Shown here: piece by piece, positions 46,949-59,900 of the stretch | How the letters are laid out: the number at the start of each line of letters is the position of its first letter | How positions within the stretch are numbered: position 1 is the stretch's first letter | NCBI GenBank assembly: GCA_029204225.1 | Contig: CM055100.1 | Span: 47,506,516 to 47,570,515, forward strand | Origin: Diphasiastrum complanatum | Lineage: Eukaryota; Streptophyta; Lycopodiopsida; Lycopodiales; Lycopodiaceae | Length of the DNA: 64,000 nt | Direction: 5' to 3' | The notes under the pieces: generated by a model | Told to the model about the DNA's origin: nothing | The model's input: only the letters and a program-made list of their open reading frames with translations | The model's database searches: none | Program-made: the position numbers and the translations under genes

Positions 46949-48290
46949 CTAAATGGACTAATAGGGGTCTGAAGTACTACTAGTTACATAGGTATGTAAC
47001 ATTCCTTCCCCCTAAACTTAAATTTTTCCTTGTAGGAAAAAATTTGGAAAATTCTTTTGGAGATCAGCCTCCTTTCCCATGTATCCTCCTCTTCTGATTT
47101 GCCCCTCCACCTAACTAAAAAATTCCAAAGCGCTCTACTCCATAGAGTACTCAGCCGTCTATTAACAATCGCTCGGGTTCAGGTGGTCCACTCACAGACT
47201 TATCACAAAGAAGTTCCACTAGACCTTCCACAGGGACCAGGGTCTCCCCAACCTCCAACGAGGGTTTCAACTTACTAACGTGGAAAACAGAACGAATTTC
47301 AACATTAGCTGGAAGGTCTAGTTTGTATACGACCTTGTTTATCACTTGGATAACCTTAAAAGGGCCGCAATACCTAGGCATCAACTTTGCACACTTGATA
47401 GTTTTCAAGCCCCTAAAGTGACTAGGGACTTCCAAAAACACCCAATCATTGACCATGAATACCTTGTGCTTCTGAGATAGATCAGCCTTGCCCTGTGTTG
47501 GGCACTTCTTATGCTATCTTTAGCCACCTGTAACATTTGTTGCATATCCGCAAGGAAATCAGCTACGGCTTGCACCCGTGATTTGGGCTCATGCAAGATT
47601 TGGGCCCTTACAGTGTATTTTCCGGTACACACATCTTTTCTTTACAAAACGAAATCCTGTTTCGAATTAGAAAATCCGTTTCAGTGTTTCCCTGATTCGA
47701 GGAACCTTGCAAACCTGAATCGACCCCCAAAAGTGCTTGTTGCCAATACTTTCCAAACAAGAGATCGGACTCATATAGTCCTTGAAGAGACTGAAACAAC
47801 CCCGGTTTCATAACAGTAAAGCACAACTGATTAATAAATGGTAACCGACTCAAAGCATCCGCTAGAGTATTTTGACTTCCTTTACAATAACGTATAGAAA
47901 AGTCAAAGATTTGCATCAGCTCAGCCCATCTAGCTTGTCTCCCCTTTAAATCTGTAGCATCACAAAAATATCGAATAGTCTGATGGTTAGTCAAAACTTC
48001 AAATCTAGCTCCATACAAATAATGTCGCCAAATTTTCAAGGAATGAACAATTGCAAACAGTTCCTTTCATAGGTACAATACCTAGATTGAGCAGGATTGA
48101 GTTTCTTGCTTTCATAAGCCACAAGATGTCCATCCTGCATCAAAACAACTCCAATAGCATAATCACTGTCATTGGTTCTAACCACAAAAGCCTTATTAGG
48201 ATAGCCAATGATTAGTATTGGTGCCGAAGTGACACTTTTATTAAGTAGCTCAAAAAAATTATTCATATCCTCCGTCCACACTACTAGTGG
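46949..48290 (-). pseudogene. Gypsy fragment I: RNase H and integrase C-terminus
   Basis: A minus-strand Ty3/gypsy remnant. RT-RNase H part: SAPILIIGYPNKAF, DSDYAIGVVLMQDG (48281-48036), then WRHYLYGARFEVLTNHQ and RWAELMQIFDFSIRYCKG (48039-47608). It jumps from MCVPENTL directly to AQILHEPKSRVQAVADFL, so most of the integrase is deleted near 47610. The C-terminal part (47456-47151) has [13 protein letters not shown] and [11 protein letters not shown] polypurine TTTAGGGGGAAGGA lies at about 47019-47002, and TGTTACATACC at 47001 may be the start of its 3' LTR, which is cut by copia F after about 50 bp. Confidence 0.85.
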
Positions 48291-49165
48291 ACGTTTTCTT
48301 TCTTGTCGTTCAAATTCTTTTTATTTGAATCTTATTCGACCTATCTTTCACACACCTGTTTCTAACATGGTATCAGAGCATTGATTTTTCAAGGCCCCCA
48401 ATACTATTATATCAAAGCGCAAGCTCTTACACTTGGTATCTTTTGTGATATCAAATTATTCTTCAGTTCTAATCAATTTTTTTTGGTATTAGAGAATTGA
48501 TTTCCACAGTGCGGTATCGCCCTTAACGTCGATAGACTAAAGTTCCAGATGGATTCTCAAAGTAAAGCCGGTCTTATCGCAGATAAGCTGAATGGATCCA
48601 ATTATCATTTATGAAAATTTAAGATGAAGAACTTGCTAATCGCCAACGAGTTGTGGGATGTTGTTACATGTACAAAAGTAAAGCCTGAAGATGACACAAA
48701 GGACTCAAATTGAAAATTGAAGGATGGTAAAGCTTTTGCGCTTATTATTCTCAATATATCAGATATTCAAATTGGCCGTAAAAAAGCTCCAAGTAGTCTG
48801 CATCAAATAAAAAATAGACACAAAGTCAAGAACAATCATCAAATTCAAATTCATCAAAGAAGAAGATGTTGTGCAGGTATCGCAAGTGCAATAACCATGA
48901 GATCCAGAATTGTCGAATTCTCAAAGCAAAGAATGCAGCCAAGCAGCCTGATCAACAAGCAAATATAGTTACAGCATCTCCTGAAGTTGAAGTGAACGAA
49001 GCGCTTTTATGGTCAACAAAAACGTGAAATCAGATGATTCGTGGTTTCTAGATTCTGGAGCTACTCAACATATGACCAATCATCGTGAGATTTTTCATTC
49101 TTATATGTCTTACAACACAAAGAAGTATGTTCATCTTGGTGATGATAACACTCACACTATTGAAG
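48291..49165 (+). pseudogene. Copia fragment J: LTR end, primer site, gag and protease
   Basis: The LTR end CTAACA (to 48367) is followed by TGGTATCAGAGC (48368-48379), a perfect tRNA-iMet primer site. Gag starts MDSQSKAGLIADKLNGSNYH at 48549 and closely resembles copia C gag. The same Trp is a stop here too (TGA instead of TAG), and an internal deletion joins gag to the knuckle-like CRYRKCNNHEIQNC (about 48868). The protease is intact as a motif: WFLDSGATQHMTNH (about 49035). Similarity ends near 49165. Confidence 0.85.
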
Positions 49166-49502
49166 GTGAAATGAGAGAGAGAAGAGAGAAGATGTGTCTC
49201 TCCACAAGTTTCCTTCTTTTGTAGCAAGTCCAGACCCTATTTGGCCACTTGGCTTTCCCTCCAAAATATAAACCCTACTATTTTTGGGTCTAGATTCAAT
49301 GTACCCAAAATTCAAATTTGAATCTCTCTCAAACTCGACTACCAACTTTTTCACACTTCCAGAAAGTCATTATTAAATGTATTTTCAACTAATATAACTT
49401 CAAAAAGTTTATCTCTAAGTCTAAAATGAGTTTTGGCTTCATATTGACAATTTACCAAAATATGACTAAACTAGACTAAACTAGTTGAAATCTCTCACAT
49501 TA
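49166..49502. other. No gene recognised
   Basis: Begins with a GA-rich patch (49168-49195). Short ORFs only; no element boundary can be set. Confidence 0.45.
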
Positions 49503-49618
49503 TTTTTGGTACAACAATGGTAGGACTTCTATTTTGAAGATAGACTGTGGTACTGCATGCTTCTGACCAAAAATCTTCTGGTAGCTTCATCTCAACAAGC
49601 ATAGATCTAGCACTTCAC
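49503..49618 (-). pseudogene. 116-bp copia integrase fragment, F-like
   Basis: On the minus strand it matches copia F at 43017-43117 (SARSMLAEMKLP..FWSKAC region) with a few differences. It is an isolated scrap of an F-family element within H. Confidence 0.75.
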
Positions 49619-51853
49619 GTTAGTTATGACTCCCGATAGGATCTTCACGACAACCACACGTGCACCATAGCACCCAACAGCTCAACCTGTTGCTCACTGG
49701 AGAAGTTTCTAGCAAACTTCTACATTACCGCACAATATACCAGCTCCAAAATGTCAGAAGACACTAATATGAAATCTATTTGTCTTTCAACATGCTGATA
49801 AGATTTCCAATGTGCCAATACACAATATTTCTCGGATTCGAAAATCTAGATAGAGATTCGGTTCTGAATCTCTTGTTCACAGAGGTCCTCAAGACATAGT
49901 ACCTCAACCATACCTGCATCTCAAGCTATATCTTACAACATCTGCTATCAATGATGGTAGATCTTAGTGTCACCAACCTTGCCTTGTTTTGAGAAGGGCG
50001 TATGAGAGTAAGTATTATTACTCTACAAAAGAAATAAATTATTCCAACTATCAAGATGACTTATCAATGTTGATCAATGCAAGTTTTGTTCGACAAGTGC
50101 CATACAATTCTAACTCTCTGTAACGTTTGTTTATTTCCTTGTTTCTCTTCATCTATTTTGTGTGATTGATTTTTGCATGAGAAATAGCTACTGCACAAGA
50201 GTCTTCTGTAGCGCATCTCCAGAACACATTTTCATTCATCTGTCCATCTTCAGATTATCTTGTATAGCAGTTTAGAATTTTTTGAGAAATATGCAAAATC
50301 CATGTCAAATTAGAGTTGATTCCTGCATCTCATCATTGTATTCAATTTCGAGTCAACTACAGCGAGATCAAAACAAATTTAGTTAAAATTTGTTCAATCT
50401 TTAGTCCAGTCACATTTTTACCGTGTTTCCAACTACGTGTTCCACACACCGATCCAATCGTGAGCATGAACAGTTACTAGCAACAACATGCCCACCAACA
50501 GATTTTTTTTGGGGGGGGAGAGAGTGGATCTGTTTAGATCCACTAGAACAGCTGCTACCAACAACAACATCAGCAAGATCGACAGCCAAGGTCACAAGTC
50601 AAATATGAAAACGACAAAGCTAAGAAGACAGATGGGCAGTCCAAAGAGACTCAATCAGAAGAAGTACCCCAGTCGCGACGAAGATCCTTAAGAAAGGGAA
50701 ACACAAATATTGGGAAATCAGTCTCTTTTTTCAGCCAACCTCTTGCCATACTTCTGCACCCATTTTCATGCCTATCGTCCACACCATCTACCGTTGACAC
50801 TACCACCCTTCCTTTCATCTGTTTGTTTATCATCAGTTTACTGTTCTTCTGAGAAATCCCCAGTTTTGATAGTGTTACCGAAGCAGCTGGTAGATCATTG
50901 CAAATGTCTTGTGGAGACCAACTGTCAACTACAATGGATGATCAGCCAAACAAAGATCTAAGAAACAGGCGAAGCAGCCAGAACAAATAAAGAGAAAGAT
51001 CCAAGAAGCTGAGGAGAAAAGGACAAAACTTAAGCAACAGATGAGTCAGATCAACCTTGATTAAAAGAAACTCTCTGGAGCAATGATAGTTGAATCCCCT
51101 CTTATGAAGCCCAAAGAGATCCAAAAGTAACGGATCAAAAGAAAGAGCCGTAGAAAAGAAAAAGAAAGATGAAAACAACTTCGAACCTGCAAATTAAGTG
51201 AGTTCTTCACCCAGCAAGTGGTGGTCAAAGCTCGACATTACAAGGGTCCAAGGCTACAACTGTAGAACTATTAGTTTCTTCATCCTGTCACCAAGCCTTC
51301 ATGTTTTCTTATCGTTATCAAACCGTCCATCCAAATCTGTTCCTACCACCAATTTCTTGTTGATGGAGTCCATCCCCTTGAGACTGATAAATCAAGTTTG
51401 TGTAACCTACAGATCAAAGGTTTTCCTTGAGACTAGAACTTCAACTGAGGGAAGAACCACGGAGACACCCAGAAGAAAATGGAGGATACAAACCTCCCAG
51501 AGGATAGAATCTGCCAAGAAACCAAAGATGAAACTGTCAATGGCAAATACAAGTGACTAAACAAAGAGACACATGGAAAGCACTCGAGCATGCAAGTTGT
51601 GAAGCTGCTGAGAACTCTCCAAATTTGAGAATGTCAACCCATGATAGCAATAAGACATTCTAAATCCAATTGCGACAATTTGTGAAAAACAATTTTTGTG
51701 ATAAAGACTGGCGACAATAAACACTTGGTTTTATGTAAGCGAACGAGGATCTACGCTTTTCCAAGTGACGATCGAAGACACCAATGTGAAAGTGGAGCAC
51801 CATCGTCCAATATGAGTTGTAGTGGGTCCTGCAACACATTAGGGGTGGGATGA
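49619..51853 (+). other. 3' internal region of element H, no clear ORF
   Basis: The stretch includes a Lys/Gln/Glu-rich segment with coiled-coil character (about 50960-51180) broken by stops. It ends with AACACATTAGGGGTGGGATGA, whose polypurine run directly precedes the right LTR. A copia-linker-like region may lie at 49620-50400. No domain could be recognised. Confidence 0.45.
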
Positions 51854-52923
51854 TGTTGGCTGATTCTGTCGAATCCCCAAGATACTCGGACAGAGCAACT
51901 CAAGAGCACCTCTCACCTTAGACCAAGGAGGTCTCTGAGAAGACGAGACTAATGAAGATTGAGAGTTGAGTATGAGAGCTGCGGAATACTAGCTAGTAAT
52001 GACAAGTAAGAACTATGTAAGCCTCATGGTGAATCCCGGAAGATGGAATGATTATGTAGGAACTAGTATTTCTAGGCAAATGTAATAAATGCAAGTAGAC
52101 CCCTCTTAAAGAAAGTAGAGTGAGCCACCTTTTGATGGTGACCTCTAGTGGAGAGCATTATTCCACTTGTAATTTGTGAAATGTGGAAATTCCACTAGGA
52201 TGCCACCTAAGGAGCTCTCTTGCTTATTTAAGAGACTCCTTCTTTGTGAAGAGGAGATTTTTGCATTGTATCTACTCCATGCTTAATAAGAAGATTTTCC
52301 ATGAGTTTGATGTTACACTAAGCTCCTTGATCATGATGGTTCTCTTGAGTGATGCCCCTATGATCATGCCCTTCCATTCATATTGTGTGTGGTTGTGGAT
52401 TTAGAGTGGGTTATTTTTCTTGCTTTACTAGTTGTGGATTAGATTTCACGTTTTCTTGTGGATTAATGTAGGAGCCAGCATTCAAGTAAACTAAATAGGC
52501 TAGATCTGTGGTGTGATTCTTGCATATCTCTCTTGTTTTTTGTTTATCAGTTTATGCAAATGTAGCTCAGTTCAGTGTAGTGTAGGCTCTGATTTCAATC
52601 CGTTTTTAGAGTAAGTAGCAGTAGAAACTACTGAACGTTCATTGGTTTACATGTTGATCTGTGAATGAGCATTCTAGGCTTGCATTTATGTAGAATGTAA
52701 GTGCGTTCAAGAGTGACGTCCCTGAGTAGTCCTATGACAGGCAGGACATAAAAGAAAATACTACAACAAAACTTTGTCCCTTCTGTCTGGGTTGGCATCG
52801 TAAAATCAAGAAACTTTATAATGAATGCCATGAAGCCTGATAACAGGCATAAATGGTTCTGAAAAAGTGGCCAGAAAGAACCGTAGAAACAACAGATCCT
52901 CTGGAGCAGGGGATCTGTTAACA
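51854..52923 (+). repeat. Element H right LTR (1070 bp)
   Basis: Collinear with 31707-32851 apart from two indels. Ends TTAACA at 52923, directly followed by the target duplication GTCAA. Confidence 0.88.
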
Positions 52924-55270
52924 GTCAAGACTATCTAGTTGGTAAACAGACTAGAAAACCATTTAAATCAAGCCATCAGCATGTTGCTAGAGGATTGCTA
53001 GATGTTGTACATTCATTTATTTGGGTCCTGATAAAAAATCCTTTGCTGAAGGATGCCAAGTATTTTATAACCTTTATTGATGAATTTTTTAGAAGGACTA
53101 TGGTGTATTTCATAAAGAAGAAATTAGAAGCCTTCAACTGCTTTAGAATCTTCAAGGAGCGCACATAGAAGGAGACTGGAAGGATGATCAAGGCCCTCAG
53201 GTCAGACAACGGTGGAGAATATATCTCTATCGAGTTTAAGGAGTACTGCCAAAGCCAAGGGATTGAGTAGCAATTCATCACTCCTTACAGTCCTCAGTCT
53301 AATGGCTTAGCCGAGAGGAAGAACAGTACTCTGGTTGAATCTGCCAAATGTATGCTATTGCATGCATCGTTACCTAAGAGATTCTGGGCTGAAGCTGTCT
53401 CCACTACATCTTACATCCAGAACAGATGTTCGACCAAAGACCTCTCATACAAGACATCCCACGAGGTGTGGATAGGCTCTAAACCTTCTTTGAAGAACCT
53501 AAGAGTGTTTGGGTGCATTGCTTATGCGCAGATCCCAAAATACACGAGGAAGAAATTGGACTTCCAAGGTCTCAAGACCATCGTGATTGGATATACTTCA
53601 TTTGAAAATACTTATAAGCTATATGATCCTAATACCTAGCAAATCTTGTATAGCCTGGAGACAATCTTTATCAAGGATCAGTTCGTCGACCTCAAAGGCA
53701 AGGACATTGCTCTAGAAGAACCTCCATCACCTGCCATTGACACGACAGTTTGAGCTTCTGGCTCAGGCATGTCTATCGTCGACCCACTTTGAGACAACGA
53801 ATCAGACGAAGATGTTGCTGCTACCCAGCAACAAGTCCCAAGAGCAGTTCATCAGTCAAATCCTCCCAGAAAATCAAGCCGAGTGCGCACACAGCCCACA
53901 AGGTATACCCTTGAGTCTGTCTGTCTCTTGATGCAGGAACCAACGACAGTCGAAGAGGCACTTAGCCAACCAGACTCTAATCTCTGGAGAGAAGCTATGG
54001 ACAGAGAGTATTCCTCTCTGATCAAGAACCAGACATGGTCATTAGTCAAAGCTCCTATTGGCTACAATATCATTGATTGAAAATGGGTCTTTACGATCAA
54101 ATACAATGCCAACAGAGCAATTGATCGAAGGAAGGCAAGACTGGTAGCATGAATATTCACCCAGATCTCGAACGCCGACTACAGTGAGACTTTTAGTCCA
54201 GTAGTCAAACATTCGTCGATCTGAATGTCCCTATCTTATGTTGCAGCTGCTGGCCTCAAAGTGCATCAACTTGATGTACAAACAACCTATCTGAATGGAG
54301 TTATACAAGAAAATATCTGCATGATCCAGCCCGAAGGATACGTTCTGAAAGTGATGAAGAATCATGTCTGTAAACTCCACAAAGCACTGTAAGGCTTGAA
54401 ACAGTCTGCCAGAGCTTGGTTTCAGAGGATCAACACATTCCTCATTGAACAAGGATTCAAACCAATCACTGCTGACTGCAATGTCTATTCCAAATCAGTA
54501 CAACAATCCTTCATTATTCGTGGATGATACGTTGCTCTTCAGCAACAATACCAATATGGTCAAGGATTTGAAACAAATGTTGTTTTCAGAGTTTGACATG
54601 ACTGATCTGGACAAAACTCACTTCTGTCTGAGAATTCAGATCCACAGAGACGGAACAAAGCGACTGACTTACATCACTCAACAAAGGTATCTTCACAATG
54701 TTCTTAACATATATAATTTGATGAATTGTAAATTAGCTCACTCACCAATGGATCCAGGCCTGCATTTGTCAAAGGACCAATGTCCCCAGACCAAGCATGA
54801 AGAGGAGCAAATGAGAGAGTATCCTTATCGATTGATACTTGGATCTCTCATGTACGCAATGGTTTGTACAAGAGCAGATATCTCTTTTGCTGTAAGCTCA
54901 CTCAGCCAATATATGGCTAATCCTGGCATTACCCATTGGAAGGCTCTCATACGAGTCATGAGATATATTTGAGCTACCATGGACCAGTGCATCTGCTATG
55001 GAGATGTCAGCAACGACAATCTTCATCAGCTCAGTAGTTATTCTGATGTAAGCTGGAGAGGAGATGTAGACAATCATAATTCCACATCTAGATTTACATT
55101 CTTCTTCAACGGCGGTCTTATCTCTTGGAACAATCGTAAGCAAACTTCTGTTGCACTTTCTTCTACAGAAGTAGAATACATTGCTGCTTCTCAATCTATC
55201 AAGGAAGCATTTTGGTTGAGAAATTTACTATCAGATGTTAATCTGAATCAGTACAGCTCTACAATTTTAT
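52924..55270 (+). pseudogene. Copia element C, 3' half: integrase, reverse transcriptase, RNase H
   Basis: Continues the copia C frame from 31706. Integrase: [44 protein letters not shown] and LRVFGCIAYAQ. Reverse transcriptase: EAMDREYSSLIKNQTW, KWVFTIKYN, VHQLDVQTTYLNGV, GLKQSARAWF and the active site FVDDTLLF (about 54515). RNase H: SYSDVSWRGD and ALSSTEVEYIAASQ. About ten stops or frameshifts occur (for example 53268, 54078, 54150, 54393 and 54970). It ends at about 55270, where gypsy G protease sequence begins without an LTR between, so its 3' LTR is lost. Confidence 0.9.
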
Positions 55271-58200
55271 AGGCTCCTCTCATAATTTTATCTCTTTTAA
55301 GCTTGCACAAGCGATAGGAGTTGGTTCTTTTTCTGAATCTATGCTTAAGGCTAAAGGTGCTTTTGTTGATGGTGATGCAAACATTTACCCTGTAATGGGA
55401 AAACTTAAGCTCCAAATCTCCGACTACTATGAACCTATAGAATTCATAGTAGGTCCTTTATAGGGAGTAGACGTAATCTTAGGCATGCCTTGGCACAAAA
55501 TGCACAATCCTCTGGTGGACTACAATAAGCATTTGATTTCATGGAAGCACAAAGGTAAAGATGTTAGTGTGCATGCAGGACAGAGTGGTGAAACAATTCC
55601 TTTGGTAAGCCATATTCAAGTATCAAAGATACTAAAGAAAACGATATTTTCTTATTTGTTGTTTGTTCAAAGTATGGATGATGATGTTGATGGAAATGCG
55701 CATTCTTTGGACAGTAATAGAAAAGACTTTTTTATTAAAGTATTCTTCTTATTTTTCTGATGAGCTACCAAAGTCCTTACCCCCTGAAAAACCTGAAGAT
55801 CATACGATAGACATTATTCCTAGAAGTTCCATAACCAATAGACCTCCCTATAGGGTAAGCCATTCTCAACAAGAAGAAATTTCTAAGCAAATTAATGATT
55901 TGTTAGAGAAAGGCCTTATAAAACCCGAAAACTCCCGCTATTGCTCTCCTGTACTTCTGGTACAAAAGAAAGATGGAAGTTTTAGGTCAGAGTAGCACCT
56001 GAAGATGTCCATAAAACTGCTTTCAGGACTAACTATGGACTTCATGAATTTTTGGTCTTACTAATGCTCCTACAACATTCAATAGAATGATGGAACGAAT
56101 ATTTTGACCTCATAAACCTTTTGTAGGAACATTCTTTGATGATATCTTAGTCTTCGGTGCAAATGAAGAAGAACATAAAAGACATCTAGATATCATCTTT
56201 CGAACCCTACAAGAAAACTAACTTCTCATAAAAGGCAAGAAAAGCGAATTCTTTCTAGAAAAGATACACTTTCTAGGACATATGATTTGAAAGGAAGGAA
56301 TCCAAATGGACCCCTCAAAGATTAAAGCCATTCAAGACTGGCCTAAACAAAGAAATATTCATGAAGTTCGGTCTTTCCTAGGCTTATGTTCCTATTACAG
56401 AAAGTTTATTCGCCATTTTGCTCATATAGCTTCACCACTACATGAACTCACTAAGAAGAGGGTAAAATTTCATTGGTATAAGAAAGAGCAAAATGCCTTT
56501 GATACTCTGAAGCATGCACTTACCACTGGACCTGTTCTTATCATTCCCGACCTTCGTAAGCCTTTCTTTGTGGAAGTGGATGCAAGTTTAGACTATATTG
56601 GGGTAGTCTTAAACCAAGAAGGTCATGTTGTAGCCTTTGAAAGTAGACGACTTCAAGGGGCAGAAGTACAATATGACATCTATGGAAAAGAACTTTTGGC
56701 CATTATTCATGCCCTTGAGTTATGGAAGCACTATCTTCTAGGAAATGATTTGCTAGTTAAAACAGATCATCAAAGCCTTAGGTACTTTCTCACCCAGCAG
56801 CTAATTCGAGAAAAACATCTAAAATGGGCTAACTACCTTAGCACTTTCCATTTTCAGCTACTTCATCACCCTGGAAAGGACAATAAGGTCGTCGATGCAT
56901 TATCAAAAATCCCCAAGGTCAACCATATTTCCCTAGCATATCATGAAGATTTCCTTCCTATGAAAAGTATATGCTAGTGATTCTGACTTCCAACATATCT
57001 TTGAAATATTTGAAAGAAATCAAAGTCATAAAGACTATGTTTTGAAAGAAGGATATTTATTCAAAGAAGATAAACTATGTATTCCCATAGCACTTAGAAC
57101 CAAGATCCTTCAAGAAACTCATAGTCCACCCTATGCTGGACATAGGGGAATCCCATCAACTCTGGAAGCTCTGAAAAGATTCTTTTATTGCCCTACCATG
57201 CATCGAGACACAAGGCATTATATAAATGCATGTCTAGTTTGTCAACACAATAAAGATGAGCGAGGATAAAAAACTCCAGGGTTACTTCATCCCTTGCTTA
57301 TTCCTAAAGCTCCCTGGGAACATATTACCATGGACTTTATCTCTGGGTTCCCTAAGACCAAAAATGGAAATGATATGATATGGACTATCATTGATAGATT
57401 TAGCAAACAGGTTCATTTGATTCCCTGTAAGAAAAAGCTTAAGGGACTCGAAGCAGCTCATTTGTTTATCCATCACATCTTTAGGCTGCATGGACTACCC
57501 AAAAATATAGTGTCTGATCAGGATACGAGATTTACTAGCAACTTTTGGAGAGCCCTTTTTGATAATCTAGGGACAACCCTTAAATTCTCTTCCTCCTTCC
57601 ATCCCCAAACTGATGGTCAAAGTGAAATTACTAATCGAACCATCATAGATTTGCTAAGAAATTATGTAAGTGATCAGAAGACTCAATGAGAACACTATCT
57701 CCCTATACTAGAATTTGCTTACAATAACACCATTCATTCTTCTACTGGTAAAGCGCCTTTTGAAGTAATGTATGGAAAACCTATTGTGCCTCCTGTATTA
57801 AGGACTAAAGAAAAGATATTTGCCTCAGATGAATTTGTGCAGGATTATCAAGACACCTTTTCAAAGGTTCAGCAATCCATCACAAATGCACAACAGAAAC
57901 AACATAAAAGTGCAAATATGCTTCGGATTGTAATCAAGTACGAAAAAGAAGAACTAGTTCTCCTAAAATTTGAAAAGAAAACTCAGGAAAAAGAAGGGCA
58001 ACATGAAACTCTACCCAAAACTAGCCCAAAAGTATTATGGACCCTTTAAATTCAAGAAAGTAATCAATGAGGTTACATGTGAACTTGACTTGCTTGTTAC
58101 TTGGAAAATCCATAACAAATTCCATGTAAGCTTGCTAAAGAAATTCAATGGTCCAGAACTAGAAGGATTTACAGATTCCGAACCACCAGAAGTTCAAGAA

Positions 58201-58385
58201 ACCGAAGAAATCCTTCAACTTGAGCAGATCTTGATGCACAAGACAAGAATTGGAAGAAAGGGGACAACTTCTACATTATACCTCCTCAAGTTTAAGAACT
58301 ATCCTACTACGGATGCATGATGGATGGAAGAAGAATTCTTCCAAGAATATCCAGAAATTTTAAATGTTTATTTGAGAAATGTTCG
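55271..58385 (+). pseudogene. Gypsy element G: protease to chromodomain
   Basis: A Ty3/gypsy chromovirus truncated at its 5' end. The protease lacks its catalytic Asp-Ser-Gly because the junction falls just before SHNFIS; VILGMPWH is present. Reverse transcriptase keeps PPYRVSHSQQEEISKQI and VLLVQKKDGSF, but about 45-50 residues are deleted near 55988, taking out the first catalytic Asp region, and the active-site box reads FFDDILVF. RNase H and connection (56306-56977) are well kept. Integrase has CLVCQHNK, MDFISGFPK, SDQDTRF and GQSEITNRTI. The tail (57970-58370) has YYGPFKFKKVI and a chromodomain-like segment (TLYLLKFKNYPTTDA..WMEEEFFQEYPEI) with TGA at 58318. No gag and no 5' LTR. Confidence 0.9.
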
Positions 58386-59456
58386 TTGAGGACAACGCTT
58401 TTGCGTCGGAGGAGTATAAAATTGTATAGACCAAATTGACCAAGAAATAAAGGCCATCCAGTCTTCCATTCTTTTTGTATGAAACATATTTTGAATATTA
58501 GAGCTTATTACTCTAACTGATGAAATATGAATGCAATTATCATTACCTGAAGACAAGAAATGAAACTGTAGATCAATGCTAACAATTTGATATGCAGGTT
58601 CTAGAAATAGAATCTAATGATAAACCATTTTATGGTATGACTCCTAACCTTTTCTTAAGGGTATGTGTAGGTACTGAGAAGAGTACATGAAGAATGAATT
58701 TAAAAAAGCTTCTTAAAGCTTAAAGACGGTACCTGAAGAAGGCTCAATCGAGTCTATAAAGAAGGCTCAATCGAGTCTATAAAGACTGGGAGAAGAAACC
58801 AAAGGACTGATCACCCTTTGTGTCACACTCCACTATGATTGGGGATGGGCAACCCCTAGAAAAAAGGGCCTAGGAATTGATGAAAATTATGCAAGGTAAG
58901 ATGGACATATACAAAGCCTTTCCCATGTCATGAAGAAAAAAAAAACACTTGGGTGAGTCCCAATGTTGTAAACAAAGAAATATTCAACTTGAAAGTGGCT
59001 AACATTTCATAAGTTAAGCTACGTACCTTCCGTCCTTATCAATATGTAACTTACCTACTTTTCCACATGGCTTGAAAGCCATAAGACATCTAGGAAAATG
59101 CGGCCTCCTACTCCACCCCTTTTGCTTTAACTAATTGATAAACACTCTCTCACACCTATACACCTCACCCTCTCACTTTACTTATTCTAGAGTCTCTCTT
59201 ACACCTCTCACACTCATTTTGGACACCTCAGCCACTCCCTAAAGGCCACACATTCCCTATAAAAGGACTAACTCGCCCCTCTCCCTCATTATTCATCTCC
59301 CATTCATTTTTGCTTTGTCTCTTGCTCTTGCTTCTTTGTGTGTAGGTGCTTGGAAGAAAGCTTGGAGCTATGGCTTGAGGAGGATCTGTCAAGCTTGGAT
59401 TGGAATCATTTTTGGAACCACTTACACACACACTCACTCACTTTCTCTTAGCTCTT

Positions 59457-59460
<4 letters not shown>

Positions 59461-59502
<42 letters not shown>
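59461..59502. repeat. (CT)n microsatellite, 21 units
   Basis: A pure CT run about 200 bp downstream of the TATA box in the probable LTR of G. Confidence 0.97.
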
Positions 59503-59505
<3 letters not shown>

Positions 59506-59509
59506 CTAA

Positions 59510-59900
59510 AACTTTCACACCATCCATAAGACTGATGGCCATGCATGTCACACCATCCATGACTTGATGGTCATGCATGTCACCACATCCATAATCTGAT
59601 GGCTTTGCATGTCACACCATCCATGACTTGATGGCTTTGCATGTCACATCATCCATAGCTGAATGGTCATGCATGTCTGATTTAGGAGTTGCATGTCTGA
59701 TTTGGAAGTTGCATGTCTGATTTGGGAACTTGCATGTATGATTTGAAGCTTGCATGTTGAAATTAGAGTTTGCATGTCATCGTACCATCCCTAGCCTAAT
59801 GACTTTGCATGTTGGAATTGAAGCTTGCGTGTCAGATTGGATTCATGCATGTCATGCCTCCTAATGTCATATGCCTATGCATGCTCTTTTCTTGATCAGT
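59510..59900. repeat. Two-tier minisatellite (CCATCCATGACTTGATGG and TGATTTGGAAGTTGCATGTC units)
   Basis: About five copies of a roughly 35-bp unit, CACACCATCCATGACTTGATGG with GCATGTC, are followed by about six copies of a shorter roughly 22-bp unit ending in GCATGTC, then mixed copies. CCATC..GATGG inside the longer unit is self-complementary. Non-coding. Confidence 0.8.

Noticed and set aside
52557-52937. Minus-strand ORFs in the H LTRs (also 32557-32937) sharing sequence
   Set aside because: They are shared only because the LTRs are duplicates; one is truncated, so there is no sign of a conserved protein.
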